A DNA stretch of 64,000 nt from NCBI RefSeq assembly GCF_000738175.1, contig NZ_JFCH01000027.1, positions 1-64,000 on the forward strand, in the 5' to 3' direction. Under the pieces are notes generated by a model. It did not search any database, was not told where the DNA came from, and saw only the letters and a list, made by a program, of their open reading frames with translations. The translations under genes were made by a program, and so were the position numbers. This DNA comes from Corynebacterium jeikeium (GTDB lineage Bacteria > Actinomycetota > Actinomycetes > Mycobacteriales > Mycobacteriaceae). Positions 37,778-47,519 of the stretch are shown piece after piece; position 1 is the first letter of the stretch, and every line of letters begins with the position of its first letter.

Positions 37778-38806
37778 CTAGCCGAACAGCGAGCGCGCCG
37801 TTTCGTAGCGCCTCTCAGGAACTTCCTTCAGCGTGCCGACTGCCTCTTCAAAGTCGATCAGCTCGATGCTGCCGCCCTTGAGCGCTACTACCTTGCCAAA
37901 CTCCCCCCGGATGGCGGCCTTGGTGGCATTCACAGCAAACCGAGTTGCCAGCACGCGGTCAAACGCGGTGGGAGTTCCGCCGCGCTGGATGTGCCCCAGC
38001 ACGGTGGAACGCACGTCGGTATCCAGGCGGTTTTCGATTTCCTTGGCAATCAGCGCGGACATGTCTTGGAACTTCTCGTGGCCGAACTGGTCCACTTCGC
38101 GTTCGGCGACGTCCAGGGTGCCTTCCTTCGGCAGTGCGCCTTCGGCAACGACGATGATGCCGTACTTCTCCCCCAGCTGGAATCGGCGAGCCATCCGGCG
38201 GCAGACATCGTCGATGTCGAAAGGGAACTCCGGAATCAGGATTTCGTGCGCGCCGCCGGCCATGCCTGCGTGTAGTGCGATCCAGCCGACGTGGCGGCCC
38301 ATGACTTCCACGATCATCACGCGGTCGTGTGATTCGGCGGTGGTGTGCAGGCGGTCGATGGCGTCGGTGGCGACGGCAACGGCGGTATCAAAGCCGAAGG
38401 TGTAGTCGGTTCCATTGACGTCATTGTCAATGGTCTTCGGCACGCCGATGACTGGCACGCCGTTGTCGTGCAGGAAGCGCGCGCCTTTCAGGGTGCCTTC
38501 GCCGCCGATGGGGATCAGTGCGTCGATGCCTGCGTCTGCGAGGTTGGCTTTAACACGGTCGATGCCGGCCATGAAGTCGTCGGGGTGCAGGCGTCCGGTG
38601 CCGAGGATGGTGCCTCCGCGGCGCAGGATTCGGTCGATGAAGTCGTCGTCGTACAGTTGCACGCGGCGGTCTTCCAGCAGTCCTTGCCAGCCGTCTTCGA
38701 ATCCGACGACGGTATGGCCTTCCCCGGCCGCTGTCCGCACGATGCCTCGGATGACGGCGTTCAATCCTGGGCAGTCTCCACCACTGGTCAAGGTCGCAAT
38801 ACGCAT
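37778..38806 (-). CDS. pfkA: ATP-dependent 6-phosphofructokinase
   Basis: 342 residues. Motifs: [50 protein letters not shown] and [20 protein letters not shown]. The Gly-Gly-Glu-Gly-Thr in place of GGDGS is typical of the actinobacterial group, whose phosphoryl donor can be ATP or PPi; I keep ATP from C. glutamicum. It phosphorylates fructose 6-phosphate in glycolysis. ATG 38806 follows TAGACT by 7 nt (leaderless). It sits between gatA and gatB as in M. tuberculosis (Rv3010c). Confidence 0.95.
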   Translation of the reverse strand: MRIATLTSGGDCPGLNAVIRGIVRTAAGEGHTVVGFEDGWQGLLEDRRVQLYDDDFIDRILRRGGTILGTGRLHPDDFMAGIDRVKANLADAGIDALIPIGGEGTLKGARFLHDNGVPVIGVPKTIDNDVNGTDYTFGFDTAVAVATDAIDRLHTTAESHDRVMIVEVMGRHVGWIALHAGMAGGAHEILIPEFPFDIDDVCRRMARRFQLGEKYGIIVVAEGALPKEGTLDVAEREVDQFGHEKFQDMSALIAKEIENRLDTDVRSTVLGHIQRGGTPTAFDRVLATRFAVNATKAAIRGEFGKVVALKGGSIELIDFEEAVGTLKEVPERRYETARSLFG

Positions 38807-38924
38807 GTTTTAAAGTCTAGCGATACCCCGCCGGATCTGCCGGGCGGGATGTTTTCGCGACGGTTTCGGGGGTTTAGCTGGCCTCTACTGGTTTTCCGGT
38901 CTTTATTGTCTTTATTATTGACGC

Positions 38925-40313
38925 CTACTCGTCTCCGCGACTGCCCTCTGGCCGAGCCATGCCGGAGGCCACTGCGCCGAGGATCAGCATGATCACCGCG
39001 GGCAGCAGGGAGTCACCGAAGGCCTGAGGACCGACGGCACTGACGCGCGCTTGCACGACGGCGGCGATAACGGCGGCTCCTGTGACGGCGCCGAGTTGGC
39101 GGGTGGCGTTGTACATTCCAGAGCCGGCGCCAGCGAACTGGGGCGGCAGGTCGCGCAGGGTGGTGGTGGAGTTCGGAGCCCAGACGAAGGAGTTTCCGAA
39201 TCCAAGGATCACGAAAGCCCCGATCATCATCCATAGTGGGCGTTCGGGGCGCATGGAGAACACCAACGCGGCCACGCCGGTGGCCATTAGGCAGAATCCG
39301 AGGACGGCGAAGCGCCTGGGCTCGTAGCGGTCGACCAGTCGGCCGACGAACGGCGCCATAACTCCAGCGATGATGGCCATGGGCGTCACCACAAAGGAGG
39401 CTTTCATCGGACTGAAGAGGTGGACTTCCTGCAGGTACATCATCACTGGCACCATCATGCCGGCGACGGTGAAGCCCATGGTGAAGATGGATGCGTTGCC
39501 GAATGCGAAGTGGCGGCGTGCGAACAGTGCGATCGGAACGAGCGCGCTGCCTGCGGACAGGCGGGATTGCAGCCAGACGAAGGCCACCAGCAGCGCCACG
39601 CCTCCGAGCAGCAGTACCCAGATCCACGGCGCCCAGCCGGCGGGGTCGCCTTCTTGGATGCCGTAGATCACCATCGTCATCGCCACCATGGAAAGCAGGA
39701 TCGACGGCACGTTGATGCGTTCGTCGGTCGGCTGGAACCGCGGCACCCAGCGGGCGACCATCACCACGGACAGCACGCCGATGGGTACGTTGATGAAGAA
39801 CACCCACTGCCAGGTTGCGTATTGGGTGATGAGGCCTCCGAGCAGCGGCCCGGCGAGAGTGGAGATTCCCGCCGTGGCACCCCAGATGCCCAGTGCGGCC
39901 CCGCGCTTGTCGCGCGGGAAGATGCGGTTGATCACGCTCATGGTCTGGGGCGTCAATAAAGATCCGCCAATACCTTGCACGGCGCGGGCGGCGATCAGCG
40001 TTTCGATGCTGCCGGCCAGTCCGCAGGCAAGTGAGGAGAGCGTGAAGATCGTCATGCCCGCGATGTAGAGGTTCTTCGGGCCGAAGCGGTCGCCGAGCCG
40101 GCCGGTGACCATCAGAGGCACCGCGAACGCCAGCAGGTAAGCGCTGGTGACCCACAGCACCTGGCCGTAGTCGGCGTGCAGGTCGGCTTGGAATGCTGGC
40201 GTGGCGACGGCGACGATCGTTTGATCCAGCAGGATCATGAAGAAGCCGATGCACAGCGCCACGAGGGCACGCCATGCTTGCGGCAGTGGAAGTGGCAACG
40301 CGGGGTAATTCAC
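38925..40313 (-). CDS. MFS drug exporter, DHA2 family (EmrB/QacA type)
   Basis: 462 residues with about 12-14 helices. The N-terminal FFMILLDQTIVAVATPAFQ and motif A GRLGDRFGPKNLYIAG, motif C-like GPLLGGLITQYATWQWVFFINVPIG identify the 14-helix drug:proton antiporter family; the present length suggests a short C-terminus. The GTG at 40313 begins immediately after the stop of the Nudix gene, so the two are translationally coupled. The stop codon lies next to a TTATTGACGCC word. Substrates are unknown. Confidence 0.88.
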   Translation of the reverse strand: MNYPALPLPLPQAWRALVALCIGFFMILLDQTIVAVATPAFQADLHADYGQVLWVTSAYLLAFAVPLMVTGRLGDRFGPKNLYIAGMTIFTLSSLACGLAGSIETLIAARAVQGIGGSLLTPQTMSVINRIFPRDKRGAALGIWGATAGISTLAGPLLGGLITQYATWQWVFFINVPIGVLSVVMVARWVPRFQPTDERINVPSILLSMVAMTMVIYGIQEGDPAGWAPWIWVLLLGGVALLVAFVWLQSRLSAGSALVPIALFARRHFAFGNASIFTMGFTVAGMMVPVMMYLQEVHLFSPMKASFVVTPMAIIAGVMAPFVGRLVDRYEPRRFAVLGFCLMATGVAALVFSMRPERPLWMMIGAFVILGFGNSFVWAPNSTTTLRDLPPQFAGAGSGMYNATRQLGAVTGAAVIAAVVQARVSAVGPQAFGDSLLPAVIMLILGAVASGMARPEGSRGDE

Positions 40314-40997
40314 TTAAAGGGAGTCTACTGCTGCCCGGATTGCGGGCAAACTGGCCTTAAACTCCGGCATCAGTGGCAGTTCTTCCAGCTGGTCGATGGG
40401 CTGCCATAACAGCTCCAGTGATTCGGCTGTCGGGTGCAGTTCCAGGTGTTCGGAGCAGGTGGCCAGGACGGTGGTGTACGTCCACTCGTTGATTTCCGGG
40501 TTTTCGTATTGCCACCAGTATGTGCCGCCGAGTCCGAAGATTCCGTGGGCGTTCAGCGAGGTGTCGAGGCTGGGGTGTCGGACGGGGAAGTCCTGCAGGG
40601 CCTTGCGGGGGTCTCCGTTGCGTTCGATGATCTTTTCGATGTCGGCGAAGAGGTGCCACTCGTCGTCGCGGACGGGCAGGCGGCAGTACGCAACCTTGAC
40701 GGGAACGGTGGAGGTGACGATTTCTCGGTGTACTTTTACCGATGACGCCCCCACGCCTGTCTCTTCCCACGTTTCGCGGAGGGCGCCGTCGGTGGGTGTT
40801 TCGCCGACGTCGATGGCGCCGCCGGGCAGAGCCCAGGTGCCGCCGCGGTTGGTCCACTTGGCGCGGTGCTGCATCAGCACGTGGCGGTCGTCGGTGACGA
40901 GGAACAGCCCCGCCGCGCCGAGGACTCCCCAACGTCGGGATCCGTCGGGGTCTTCGACGAAGCCGTCGCCTGTGTAAAGTTCGGGAATTTTACCCAT
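40314..40997 (-). CDS. Nudix hydrolase
   Basis: 227 residues. The Nudix box is complete: GAIDVGETPTDGALRETWEETGV, residues about 72-94 (GX5EX7REUXEEXGU). Such enzymes hydrolyse nucleoside diphosphates linked to another moiety, using Mg. The exact substrate is unknown. The start is ATG 40997, since TATGGT ends 7 nt upstream (41005-41010); longer frames to 41408 run through the 67-bp repeats and are not credible. It is coupled to the MFS exporter gene that follows. Confidence 0.88.
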   Translation of the reverse strand: MGKIPELYTGDGFVEDPDGSRRWGVLGAAGLFLVTDDRHVLMQHRAKWTNRGGTWALPGGAIDVGETPTDGALRETWEETGVGASSVKVHREIVTSTVPVKVAYCRLPVRDDEWHLFADIEKIIERNGDPRKALQDFPVRHPSLDTSLNAHGIFGLGGTYWWQYENPEINEWTYTTVLATCSEHLELHPTAESLELLWQPIDQLEELPLMPEFKASLPAIRAAVDSL

Positions 40998-41136
40998 GTC
41001 CCCCACCATACGCTGCTCCGCGACGCTCGCCGCGGGGCGCCCGGGCCTGACCATTCCAGCGCCCCGGCCACGGCCACGCTCGCCGCGGTCTCCGTCGCCG
41101 GCAGCTTTGCCCGGTCGGTTTGCGCCCGGCCGGTTA

Positions 41137-41295
41137 GGCGCTGCCAGACCGTCCGCCCTGCCCGCCGAATCCAGCGTCCCCGGAAACTCCGGGGCAGCCA
41201 GCCGGCGCTGCCAGACCGTCCGCTCCGCCCGCCGAATCCAGCGTCCTCGGAAACTCCGGGGCAGCCAGCCGGCGCGGCAGGCTAGGCGCTGTCCG
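41137..41295. repeat. 67-bp tandem repeat 3' of gatA
   Basis: Two units with a 67-bp period start at 41137 and 41204, with a partial third from 41271. Each begins GGCGCTGCCAGACCGTCCGC and contains the inverted words CCCCGGAAACTCCGGGG, so every unit can fold as a small hairpin. The array fills the gap between the Nudix start and the gatA stop at 41296. Confidence 0.85.
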
Positions 41296-42798
41296 TTAGG
41301 CGCGGCCGGCTTCGAAGGCCGCGCCGACGCGGTACAGGCGGTCGTCGCCGTGTGCCGGGCCCATGATCTGCAGGCCGGTCGGCAGGCTGGAGTCGCTGGC
41401 GAAGCCACCGGGCACGGACATGCCGCACACGCCCGCCAGGTTCAGCGGCAGGGTGAACAGGTCGAACATGTACATTGCCAGCGGGTCGTCGGCCTTCTCG
41501 CCCAGCTTGAAGGCAGTGGACGGCGTCACGGGCGCGACGATCGCGTCGACCTGCTCGTAGGCCTTGGCGAAGTCCTGGGAGATCAGGTTGCGCACGCGCT
41601 GAGCCTGCAAGTAGTAGGCGTCGTAGTAGCCGACGGACAGGGCGTAGGTGCCCAGCATGATGCGGCGCTTAACCTCCGGGCCGAAGCCTTCGGCGCGGGT
41701 CAGGCTCATCACCTGGTCGGCGGAACGGGAGCCGTCGTCTCCGCGGCGCTGGCCGTAGCGCATGCCGTCAAAGCGGGCCAGGTTGGAGCTGACCTCACAG
41801 GGCAGAATCAGGTAGTAGGCGTTCAGCGCGTGGTCGAAGTTCGGGCAGTCGACCTCCACCAGCTCAGCGCCCTGGGACTTCAGCTGCTCCAGGTTGGCGT
41901 GGTAGGTCTCCAGCACGCCCGGCTGGAAGGCCTCGGCCCGCTCGAACTGCTTAACCACACCCAGCTTCACGCCGCTCAAGTCTCCAGAGGCGCCCTGCTT
42001 CGCCGCCTCGACAACCGGCGCGACGGCGTGGGAGGAGGAGGTCGAGTCGTTGGCGTCATGCCCCGCAATAACCTCGTGCAGCAGCGCGGTATCCAGAACC
42101 GTGCGCGCCGTCGGGCCACCCTGGTCCAGCGAGGAGGCGCAAGCCACCAGGCCGTAGCGGGAAACGGTGCCGTAGGTCGGCTTCACGCCAACGGTGTTGG
42201 TCAGTGCGGCGGGCTGGCGGATGGAGCCACCCGTGTCCGTGCCGATGGCCAGCGGAGCCATGCCGGCGGCCAGCGCTGCAGAGGAGCCACCGCCGGAGCC
42301 GCCTGGCGTGCGCTCCAGGTCGTAGGGGTTCTTCGTCGGGCCGTAGGCGGAGTTCTCGGTGGAGGAGCCCATGGCGAACTCGTCCATGTTCGTCTTACCC
42401 AGGATCGGGATGCCAGCGGCGCGCAGACGCATGGTGACGGTCGCGTCGTAGGGGCTCATGTAACCCTCCAGCATCTTGGAGGCACACGTGGTCGGCGCGT
42501 CGGTGGTGGTGAAGACGTCCTTCAGCGCCAGCGGCACGCCGGCCAGCTTGCTGGTCGGCTGGTCACCGGCGGCCAGTGCGTCGTCAACGTTGGAGGCCGC
42601 CGCCAGCGCCTCGTCGGCGCCAACGTGCAGGAATGCGTGGATGTCGCCGTCGATCTCGCCGATGCGGTCCAGGTGGGCCTGCGTAACTTCCTGGGAGCTG
42701 ATCTCGCGCGCGTGGATCTTCTCCGCCAGTTCCGCGGCGGTCCAGGTGGTGTAGTCCGAGTCGTCCCGGGAACCGACGATGTACTTGTTCTCAGCCAT
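41296..42798 (-). CDS. gatA: Aspartyl/glutamyl-tRNA amidotransferase subunit A
   Basis: 500 residues. Amidase signature with the Lys-Ser-Ser triad: catalytic Lys in PLALKDVF and [32 protein letters not shown]. GatA releases ammonia from glutamine for the transamidation carried out with GatB and GatC. The ATG at 42798 has GTAGGAAC upstream. It follows gatC after 155 bp containing an AT-rich stretch and a TTTTTTGACGCC word. Confidence 0.96.
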   Translation of the reverse strand: MAENKYIVGSRDDSDYTTWTAAELAEKIHAREISSQEVTQAHLDRIGEIDGDIHAFLHVGADEALAAASNVDDALAAGDQPTSKLAGVPLALKDVFTTTDAPTTCASKMLEGYMSPYDATVTMRLRAAGIPILGKTNMDEFAMGSSTENSAYGPTKNPYDLERTPGGSGGGSSAALAAGMAPLAIGTDTGGSIRQPAALTNTVGVKPTYGTVSRYGLVACASSLDQGGPTARTVLDTALLHEVIAGHDANDSTSSSHAVAPVVEAAKQGASGDLSGVKLGVVKQFERAEAFQPGVLETYHANLEQLKSQGAELVEVDCPNFDHALNAYYLILPCEVSSNLARFDGMRYGQRRGDDGSRSADQVMSLTRAEGFGPEVKRRIMLGTYALSVGYYDAYYLQAQRVRNLISQDFAKAYEQVDAIVAPVTPSTAFKLGEKADDPLAMYMFDLFTLPLNLAGVCGMSVPGGFASDSSLPTGLQIMGPAHGDDRLYRVGAAFEAGRA

Positions 42799-42953
42799 GA
42801 GTGTTCCTACAGTTCCTTGCTTTTCTTTAAAGGTTCTTCTCTAAAGCTTGTGTCTTTAGCGTTCGTTCGTCTAACGGTCTTTTAGCTTTTTTGACGCCAC
42901 CCGTGGCAGCTGTGCCGCAGCCCCAGTGACGCTGGCGTTCCTCTGAGGCTGGC

Positions 42954-43259
42954 CTAGTCAGCGAGGATCTGCGGCACCTCGAAGCGCTGCTCGCTCTGCT
43001 TCGGCGCCTGATCCAGAGCCTGCTCTGCGGTGAGGCTCGGAACGACCACATCTTCACGCATCACGGCGACATCACCGTCAACGTTCTGAGTGGGGTGGCT
43101 CAACGGCTCAACACCTTCGGTGTCTACCTTCCCGATCGCGGCCACGTGATCGACGATCCCGTCGATCTGAGCTGCGTATTCATCCAATTCCTGCTCCCCC
43201 AGGTCCAGGCGAGCCAGGCGGGCCAGGTGGGCAACATCTTCGCGCGAAATCTCAGACAT
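42954..43259 (-). CDS. gatC: Aspartyl/glutamyl-tRNA amidotransferase subunit C
   Basis: 101 residues, the family length, starting MSEISREDVAHLARLARL. GatC stabilises GatA and links it to GatB. The start is set at ATG 43259 because TAGAGT (43267-43272) ends 7 nt upstream; the longer frame to 43277 would start inside the promoter. The gene is divergent from the ACT-domain gene, and the two -10 boxes are under 40 bp apart, so the promoters overlap back to back. Confidence 0.93.
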   Translation of the reverse strand: MSEISREDVAHLARLARLDLGEQELDEYAAQIDGIVDHVAAIGKVDTEGVEPLSHPTQNVDGDVAVMREDVVVPSLTAEQALDQAPKQSEQRFEVPQILAD

Positions 43260-43322
43260 GGGTTCTACTCTAGCCAAGGCAAGTAGCCCCCGTGGACTTC
43301 AGGTGGCGCTAGTATCGGTGCC

Positions 43323-43994
43323 ATGTCTTTCCTTATGCGCGTGCGTATGCCCGATACCCCCGGCTCCCTTGGTCTGCTGGCCATGGCGCTGGGAACTGTC
43401 GGCGGTGACATTCGCGGTGTGGATATTGTCGGACGCCCAGAACAGGATGAGCCCGACTTCGTCATGGACGACATTGTCGTCTCCTTGCCGTCTGGGCATC
43501 TGCCCGACAGCCTGATCACGGCCACACAGGAGCTCGAGGGTTTCTACGTCGACTCGATTCGCCCCTTTACAGGTTCTATCGACCGACGTGGCCAGATTCA
43601 GATGCTGTCCGGGGTGGCGGAGAAGCGGCGTCACAAAGAAAAGGCGCTAGAGATCATGATGCAGGACCTGCCGCGCTCCATGACGGCAGGCTGGGCGGTC
43701 GTGCTGGATACGTTGCCGCGGACTCACCGGGTGGCGGCTTCCCCTGCCGCACCGGAGGACAACGGTAAGGAGCTGGATCACCCGCCGCTGGACGAGGCAC
43801 GGGTACTGAACCCAGAGCGCGAGGATTGGATCCCCGAGAACTGGGCTGTCATGGACTCCGCCCTGGCGGGCACGCCGATTGAGGGCACGAGCCTGCTGCT
43901 GATCATCGGCCGTCCGGGCGGGCCGGACTTCCTGCTCAGCGAGGTTGAGCATTTGCGCCAGCTCGGCGCGATCTTCGGCGCATTCTTCAGCTAA
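43323..43994 (+). CDS. ACT-domain regulatory protein
   Basis: 223 residues. The N-terminal ACT domain (SFLMRVRMPDTPGSLGLLAMAL) suggests amino acid binding; the remaining two thirds, with VLDTLPRT and LLLIIGRPGGPDFLLSEVEHL, resemble a degenerate sensor-like (GAF-type) fold. Homologs occupy this place beside gatC in C. glutamicum (cg1402) and M. tuberculosis (Rv3013). No catalytic domain is visible. ATG 43323 follows TAGTAT by 7 nt. The biological role is not known. Confidence 0.8.
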   Translation: MSFLMRVRMPDTPGSLGLLAMALGTVGGDIRGVDIVGRPEQDEPDFVMDDIVVSLPSGHLPDSLITATQELEGFYVDSIRPFTGSIDRRGQIQMLSGVAEKRRHKEKALEIMMQDLPRSMTAGWAVVLDTLPRTHRVAASPAAPEDNGKELDHPPLDEARVLNPEREDWIPENWAVMDSALAGTPIEGTSLLLIIGRPGGPDFLLSEVEHLRQLGAIFGAFFS

Positions 43995-44052
43995 CGCTGC
44001 ACACGTCGGCGTACCACCCGCGTGCCGGTGCGCCCCATACTTAGGCGCCCAG

Positions 44053-45756
44053 CTATTCGGCGCTGATGAAGAAGTCGTAGGCCGGGCTGTCCGTCACGTC
44101 CGTGGCGTGATAGCCGAGCTGCTGCAGGTGCTCCTGGAATTCCGCGTCGCCGGATACATCCTCGAAAGCCGCCAACACGCGGCCGTGGTCCATGCCGAAG
44201 CTGCGGTAATGGAAACCGGTGATGTTCCAGCGGGTTCCCAGGACTTCCAGGAAGTGCAGCAGGGCTCCCGGGTTTTCGGGGAACTCGAAGCTGTAGGCGG
44301 TTTCATCGACGTGCTGGCCGGGGGTGCCGCCGATCATGTAGCGGACGTGTTCCTTCGCCACGTCGTCGTCGGACAGGTCGACCACGCCGTAACCTGCCTC
44401 GCGGAGGTCTTCGGCGATGGCCTTGCGCTCGTCTTCGCCGTTCTTGAGCTTGACGCCCACGAAAATGCGTGCGGGCTTTTCCCCGTCGCGCTGGCCGACT
44501 CGGTAGCTGAATTCTGTGACGGCACGGTGGCCGAGGATTTTGCAGAACTCGAGGAAGGCTCCCTCGCGTTCGGGGATGCTCACGCCGAAGATGCCTTCGC
44601 CGCCCTCGCCGATCTCCGCGCGTTCGGAGACGTAGCGCAGGGAGTGGAAGTTCACGTTCGCGCCGGACAGGACGTGTGCCAGGGTCTCCCCTTCGACCTG
44701 GTGGGTGGCGGCGTAGCGCTTCAGGCCTGCCAGGGCGACAGCGCCGGCTGGCTCGGCGATGGCGCGCGTGTCGTCGAAGATGTCCTTGATGGCGGCACTG
44801 ATCTCGTCGGAGCTGACGGTGATGACGTCGTCGAGGTATTCGCTGCAGATTCGGAAGGTTTCGCTGCCGATCTGCTTGACGGCCACGCCTTCTGCGAAGA
44901 GGCTGACGTGGTCTAGGGCCACGGGGTGTCCGGCGGCTAGCGCATGAGTGAGGCAGGCGGATTCTTCGGGCTCCACGCCGATGACCTGGATGTTGGGGTC
45001 TAGTTCTTTGAGAAGCACGGAGATTCCGGCGGCCAGTCCGCCGCCGCCGACCTGCACGAAAACGCGGTCTACGTCGGGGCGGGATTGGAAGATTTCCAGC
45101 CCGGCGGTGCCTTGGCCGGCGATGACGGCTTCGTCGTCGAAGGGGGCGACCCACACCATGCCCTCAACCTCGGAGAGTTCCATGGCCTTGGCTTTGGCTT
45201 CGTCGAAGTTTGCGCCGTACAGCAGTACTTCCCCGCCGAAGCTGCGGACTGCGTCGATTTTGATGCTGGGTGTCACTTCCGGCATGACGATGACGGTACG
45301 GACGCCGAGTTCCGTGCCGGAGAGCGCTACGCCCTGGGCATGGTTGCCTGCGGAGGCGGCGACGACTCCGCGGGCGCGTTCTTCGTCCGTGAGCTGGGAC
45401 ATGCGGTTGAACGCGCCGCGGATCTTGAAGCTGTGCACGGGCTGCAGATCTTCGCGCTTGACCAACACCTCGTTGCCGATGCGCTTCGACAGCGTTTCCA
45501 TGTTTTCGAGTGGCGTGTTCGCGGCCACGCGGTAGACGGGGGCGGAGACGATCTTCTTCAGATACTCCGCGCCTGAAATCGTCTCCGTGCCGGAGATCGT
45601 TTCCGTGCCTGCGGTGGAATCAGCACCGGCGGCAGCTCCTGCACCAAAGGTGGTTCCAGCACCGGCGGCTTCCGCGCCGGCGTTTTCTTCCGTGTTTGGG
45701 ACTTGCCCTGCCGGGGCGGTCCCCTCGCTTACGGGACGTGAAGCTTCGTGTGACAT
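44053..45756 (-). CDS. ilvA: Threonine ammonia-lyase, biosynthetic two-ACT type
   Basis: 567 residues. PLP-binding HSFKIRGAFNRM (Schiff-base Lys), AASAGNHAQGVALS and the glycine loop VGGGGLAAGI. Two consecutive ACT-like domains at the C-terminus (about 385-560) give isoleucine/valine control, unlike the short ~436-residue corynebacterial IlvA I know. The first ~65 residues are a low-complexity extension with repeated TETISG. It deaminates threonine to 2-oxobutyrate, feeding IlvB. ATG 45756 follows TATACT by 7 nt, which rules out the longer frame to 45867. Confidence 0.92.
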   Translation of the reverse strand: MSHEASRPVSEGTAPAGQVPNTEENAGAEAAGAGTTFGAGAAAGADSTAGTETISGTETISGAEYLKKIVSAPVYRVAANTPLENMETLSKRIGNEVLVKREDLQPVHSFKIRGAFNRMSQLTDEERARGVVAASAGNHAQGVALSGTELGVRTVIVMPEVTPSIKIDAVRSFGGEVLLYGANFDEAKAKAMELSEVEGMVWVAPFDDEAVIAGQGTAGLEIFQSRPDVDRVFVQVGGGGLAAGISVLLKELDPNIQVIGVEPEESACLTHALAAGHPVALDHVSLFAEGVAVKQIGSETFRICSEYLDDVITVSSDEISAAIKDIFDDTRAIAEPAGAVALAGLKRYAATHQVEGETLAHVLSGANVNFHSLRYVSERAEIGEGGEGIFGVSIPEREGAFLEFCKILGHRAVTEFSYRVGQRDGEKPARIFVGVKLKNGEDERKAIAEDLREAGYGVVDLSDDDVAKEHVRYMIGGTPGQHVDETAYSFEFPENPGALLHFLEVLGTRWNITGFHYRSFGMDHGRVLAAFEDVSGDAEFQEHLQQLGYHATDVTDSPAYDFFISAE

Positions 45757-45969
45757 GCGCTTCAGTATAGTCCTGCCGGTGATCCCCCTTACGCGGCAGT
45801 CCCCCGCTGCCGCGCCGCGCCCACTGCGCGCTTGACCGGGCCGCGGTCTCCGCCGCCAGCCGGGCAAGGCCAGCGGTCGGACATGCCCAGCGCCTGCTGC
45901 GCCGTGTCGGAGCCGCGCCCGCCGCGCGCCCGCCGCGTACCCGCGCCCGGCAGGCTACCGCCCGCCGGG

Positions 45970-47388
45970 CTATTGCTGACGGTAATCGTCCAGGTTTACC
46001 TGCGGGGTGGGCTGCAGGTGTGCCGTGGCCGGGTTCTTCACCGACGGGTACTTGAGGTCGACGTTGTGGTCGTCCCCGGCATCCACGTATGGATCTTCAC
46101 CGTTCAGCACCCGCTTGACCTGCTCCTTGTCGACGGTGTGTGTCCACTTGCCGACCAGCAGGGTGGCCACGGCGTTGCCGGAGAAGTTGGTCAGCGCACG
46201 AGCTTCGGACATGAAGCGGTCGATGCCGACGATGATGTCCACGCCGCCCAGCAGCTCCGGGCGGTGGGACTGCAGGCCGGCTGCCAGCGTGGCGATGCCC
46301 GCGCCGGACACGCCCGCCGCTCCCTTAGAGGCGATGATCATGAACACCAGCAGGCTGATCTGGTCGCCGAGCCCCATGTGGACGTTCATGGCGTCCGAGA
46401 TGAAGATGGCGGCCATCGTCAGGTAAATCGCGGTTCCGTCCAGGTTGAAGGAGTATCCCGTCGGCACGACGATGCCGACCGTGGACTTGTCCACACCGAT
46501 GTGTTCCATCTTGCGCATCAGGTTCGGCAGTGCAGACTCCGAGGAACTGGTGGCGAAGATCAGCAGGTATTCGCGGCCCAAGTACTTCACCAGCTTGAAA
46601 ATGTTGAACCCCGTGAACACCCGCAGGATCAGACCCAGGATGCCGAAGACGAAGATCACACAGGTGATGTAGAAGCCGAGGATCAGCACGCCCAGCTGCA
46701 GAACTGCCTTGATGCCCGTGCCGCCGACTACGCCCGCCATGGCGCCGAAGGCACCGATCGGGGCGAGCCACAGGATCCAGGACAGGATCTTGAAGACCAG
46801 CTTCTGCAGGGTGGCGACGAAGCTGAGGATCGGCTCGCCGGCCTTGCCCATAGACTGCGTGGCGAAGCCCACCAGCAGGGCGATGAACAGCACCTGCAGA
46901 ATTTGGCCACTGGTAAAGGCGCCGAAGAAGGTGTCCGGGACAATGCCCTGGACGAAGCCCACCAGGCCTTCGGCCTCCTGCTCTTCGCCGTTTCCGAAGG
47001 TGTTGCTTCCGCCGGTGCTCAGGTTCAGGCCATCGCCCGGCTGGAGAATGTTGCCAACCATCAGGCCCACTGCGAGGGCGAAGGTGGACATCGTAACGAA
47101 GTATGTCAGTGCCAGGCCGCCTGCTTTACCTACTGACGCCGCAGACCTCACCGAACCAATTCCCAGCACAATCGTGCAGAAGATCACCGGTGCGATGATC
47201 ATCTTGATCAGGCTGACGTAGGTGGTGCCCAGCTCTTTGAATCCCTTGGCGGTATCGGGCGCCACTAGGCCAAAGATGATGCCGGCGATCACGGCGATAA
47301 TCACGCCGATGTACAGCCAGTGGGTGTTGTCTTTCTTCTCTTTCTTCGGCTCCGCGATCTGCGGGGAGCTAGCTACCACAGCCCCCAA
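45970..47388 (-). CDS. Dicarboxylate/glutamate:cation symporter (DAACS family)
   Basis: 472 residues from the TTG at 47388. Eight-helix DAACS features: ATSSSESALPNLMRKMEH (the serine-rich re-entrant loop), VPTGYSFNLDGTAIYLTMAAIFI and SKGAAGVSGAGIATLAAGL. It imports C4-dicarboxylates or glutamate with Na+ or H+. No ATG fits. The same frame opens at ATG 47505 (with AGGGA upstream) but is broken by an amber TAG at 47446-47448, codon 20, within a His/Asp-rich stretch. The gene may therefore be initiated internally at TTG 47388 or GTG 47379, or be N-terminally damaged. The membrane core is intact. Confidence 0.85.
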   Translation of the reverse strand: MGAVVASSPQIAEPKKEKKDNTHWLYIGVIIAVIAGIIFGLVAPDTAKGFKELGTTYVSLIKMIIAPVIFCTIVLGIGSVRSAASVGKAGGLALTYFVTMSTFALAVGLMVGNILQPGDGLNLSTGGSNTFGNGEEQEAEGLVGFVQGIVPDTFFGAFTSGQILQVLFIALLVGFATQSMGKAGEPILSFVATLQKLVFKILSWILWLAPIGAFGAMAGVVGGTGIKAVLQLGVLILGFYITCVIFVFGILGLILRVFTGFNIFKLVKYLGREYLLIFATSSSESALPNLMRKMEHIGVDKSTVGIVVPTGYSFNLDGTAIYLTMAAIFISDAMNVHMGLGDQISLLVFMIIASKGAAGVSGAGIATLAAGLQSHRPELLGGVDIIVGIDRFMSEARALTNFSGNAVATLLVGKWTHTVDKEQVKRVLNGEDPYVDAGDDHNVDLKYPSVKNPATAHLQPTPQVNLDDYRQQ

Positions 47389-47445
47389 CGAAGCTTTTAC
47401 TTCCTGCGCCTTTTGCTCGGTGACGTGGTGATCAACGCCATGCTG

Positions 47446-47505
47446 CTACGCGTTTTCGTGATCCGCATTGTGGTCTGCGCCCTGGGGATTGTGCTTGTCG
47501 TTCAT
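47446..47505 (-). pseudogene. Amber-interrupted N-terminal extension of the symporter gene
   Basis: ATG 47505 begins MNDKHNPQGADHNADHENA, then TAG at 47448-47446, after which the same frame continues QHGVDHHVTEQKAQEV into the symporter. The residues on both sides of the stop share the same His/Asp/Gln-rich character, which argues that the stop interrupts one former segment. A sequencing error or a true nonsense mutation are both possible. Confidence 0.5.
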
Positions 47506-47519
47506 GGATCCCTAGTGCC

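Noticed and set aside
40998-41408. N-terminal extension of the Nudix gene
   Set aside because: It is coded by the 67-bp tandem repeats and lies upstream of the TATGGT hexamer.
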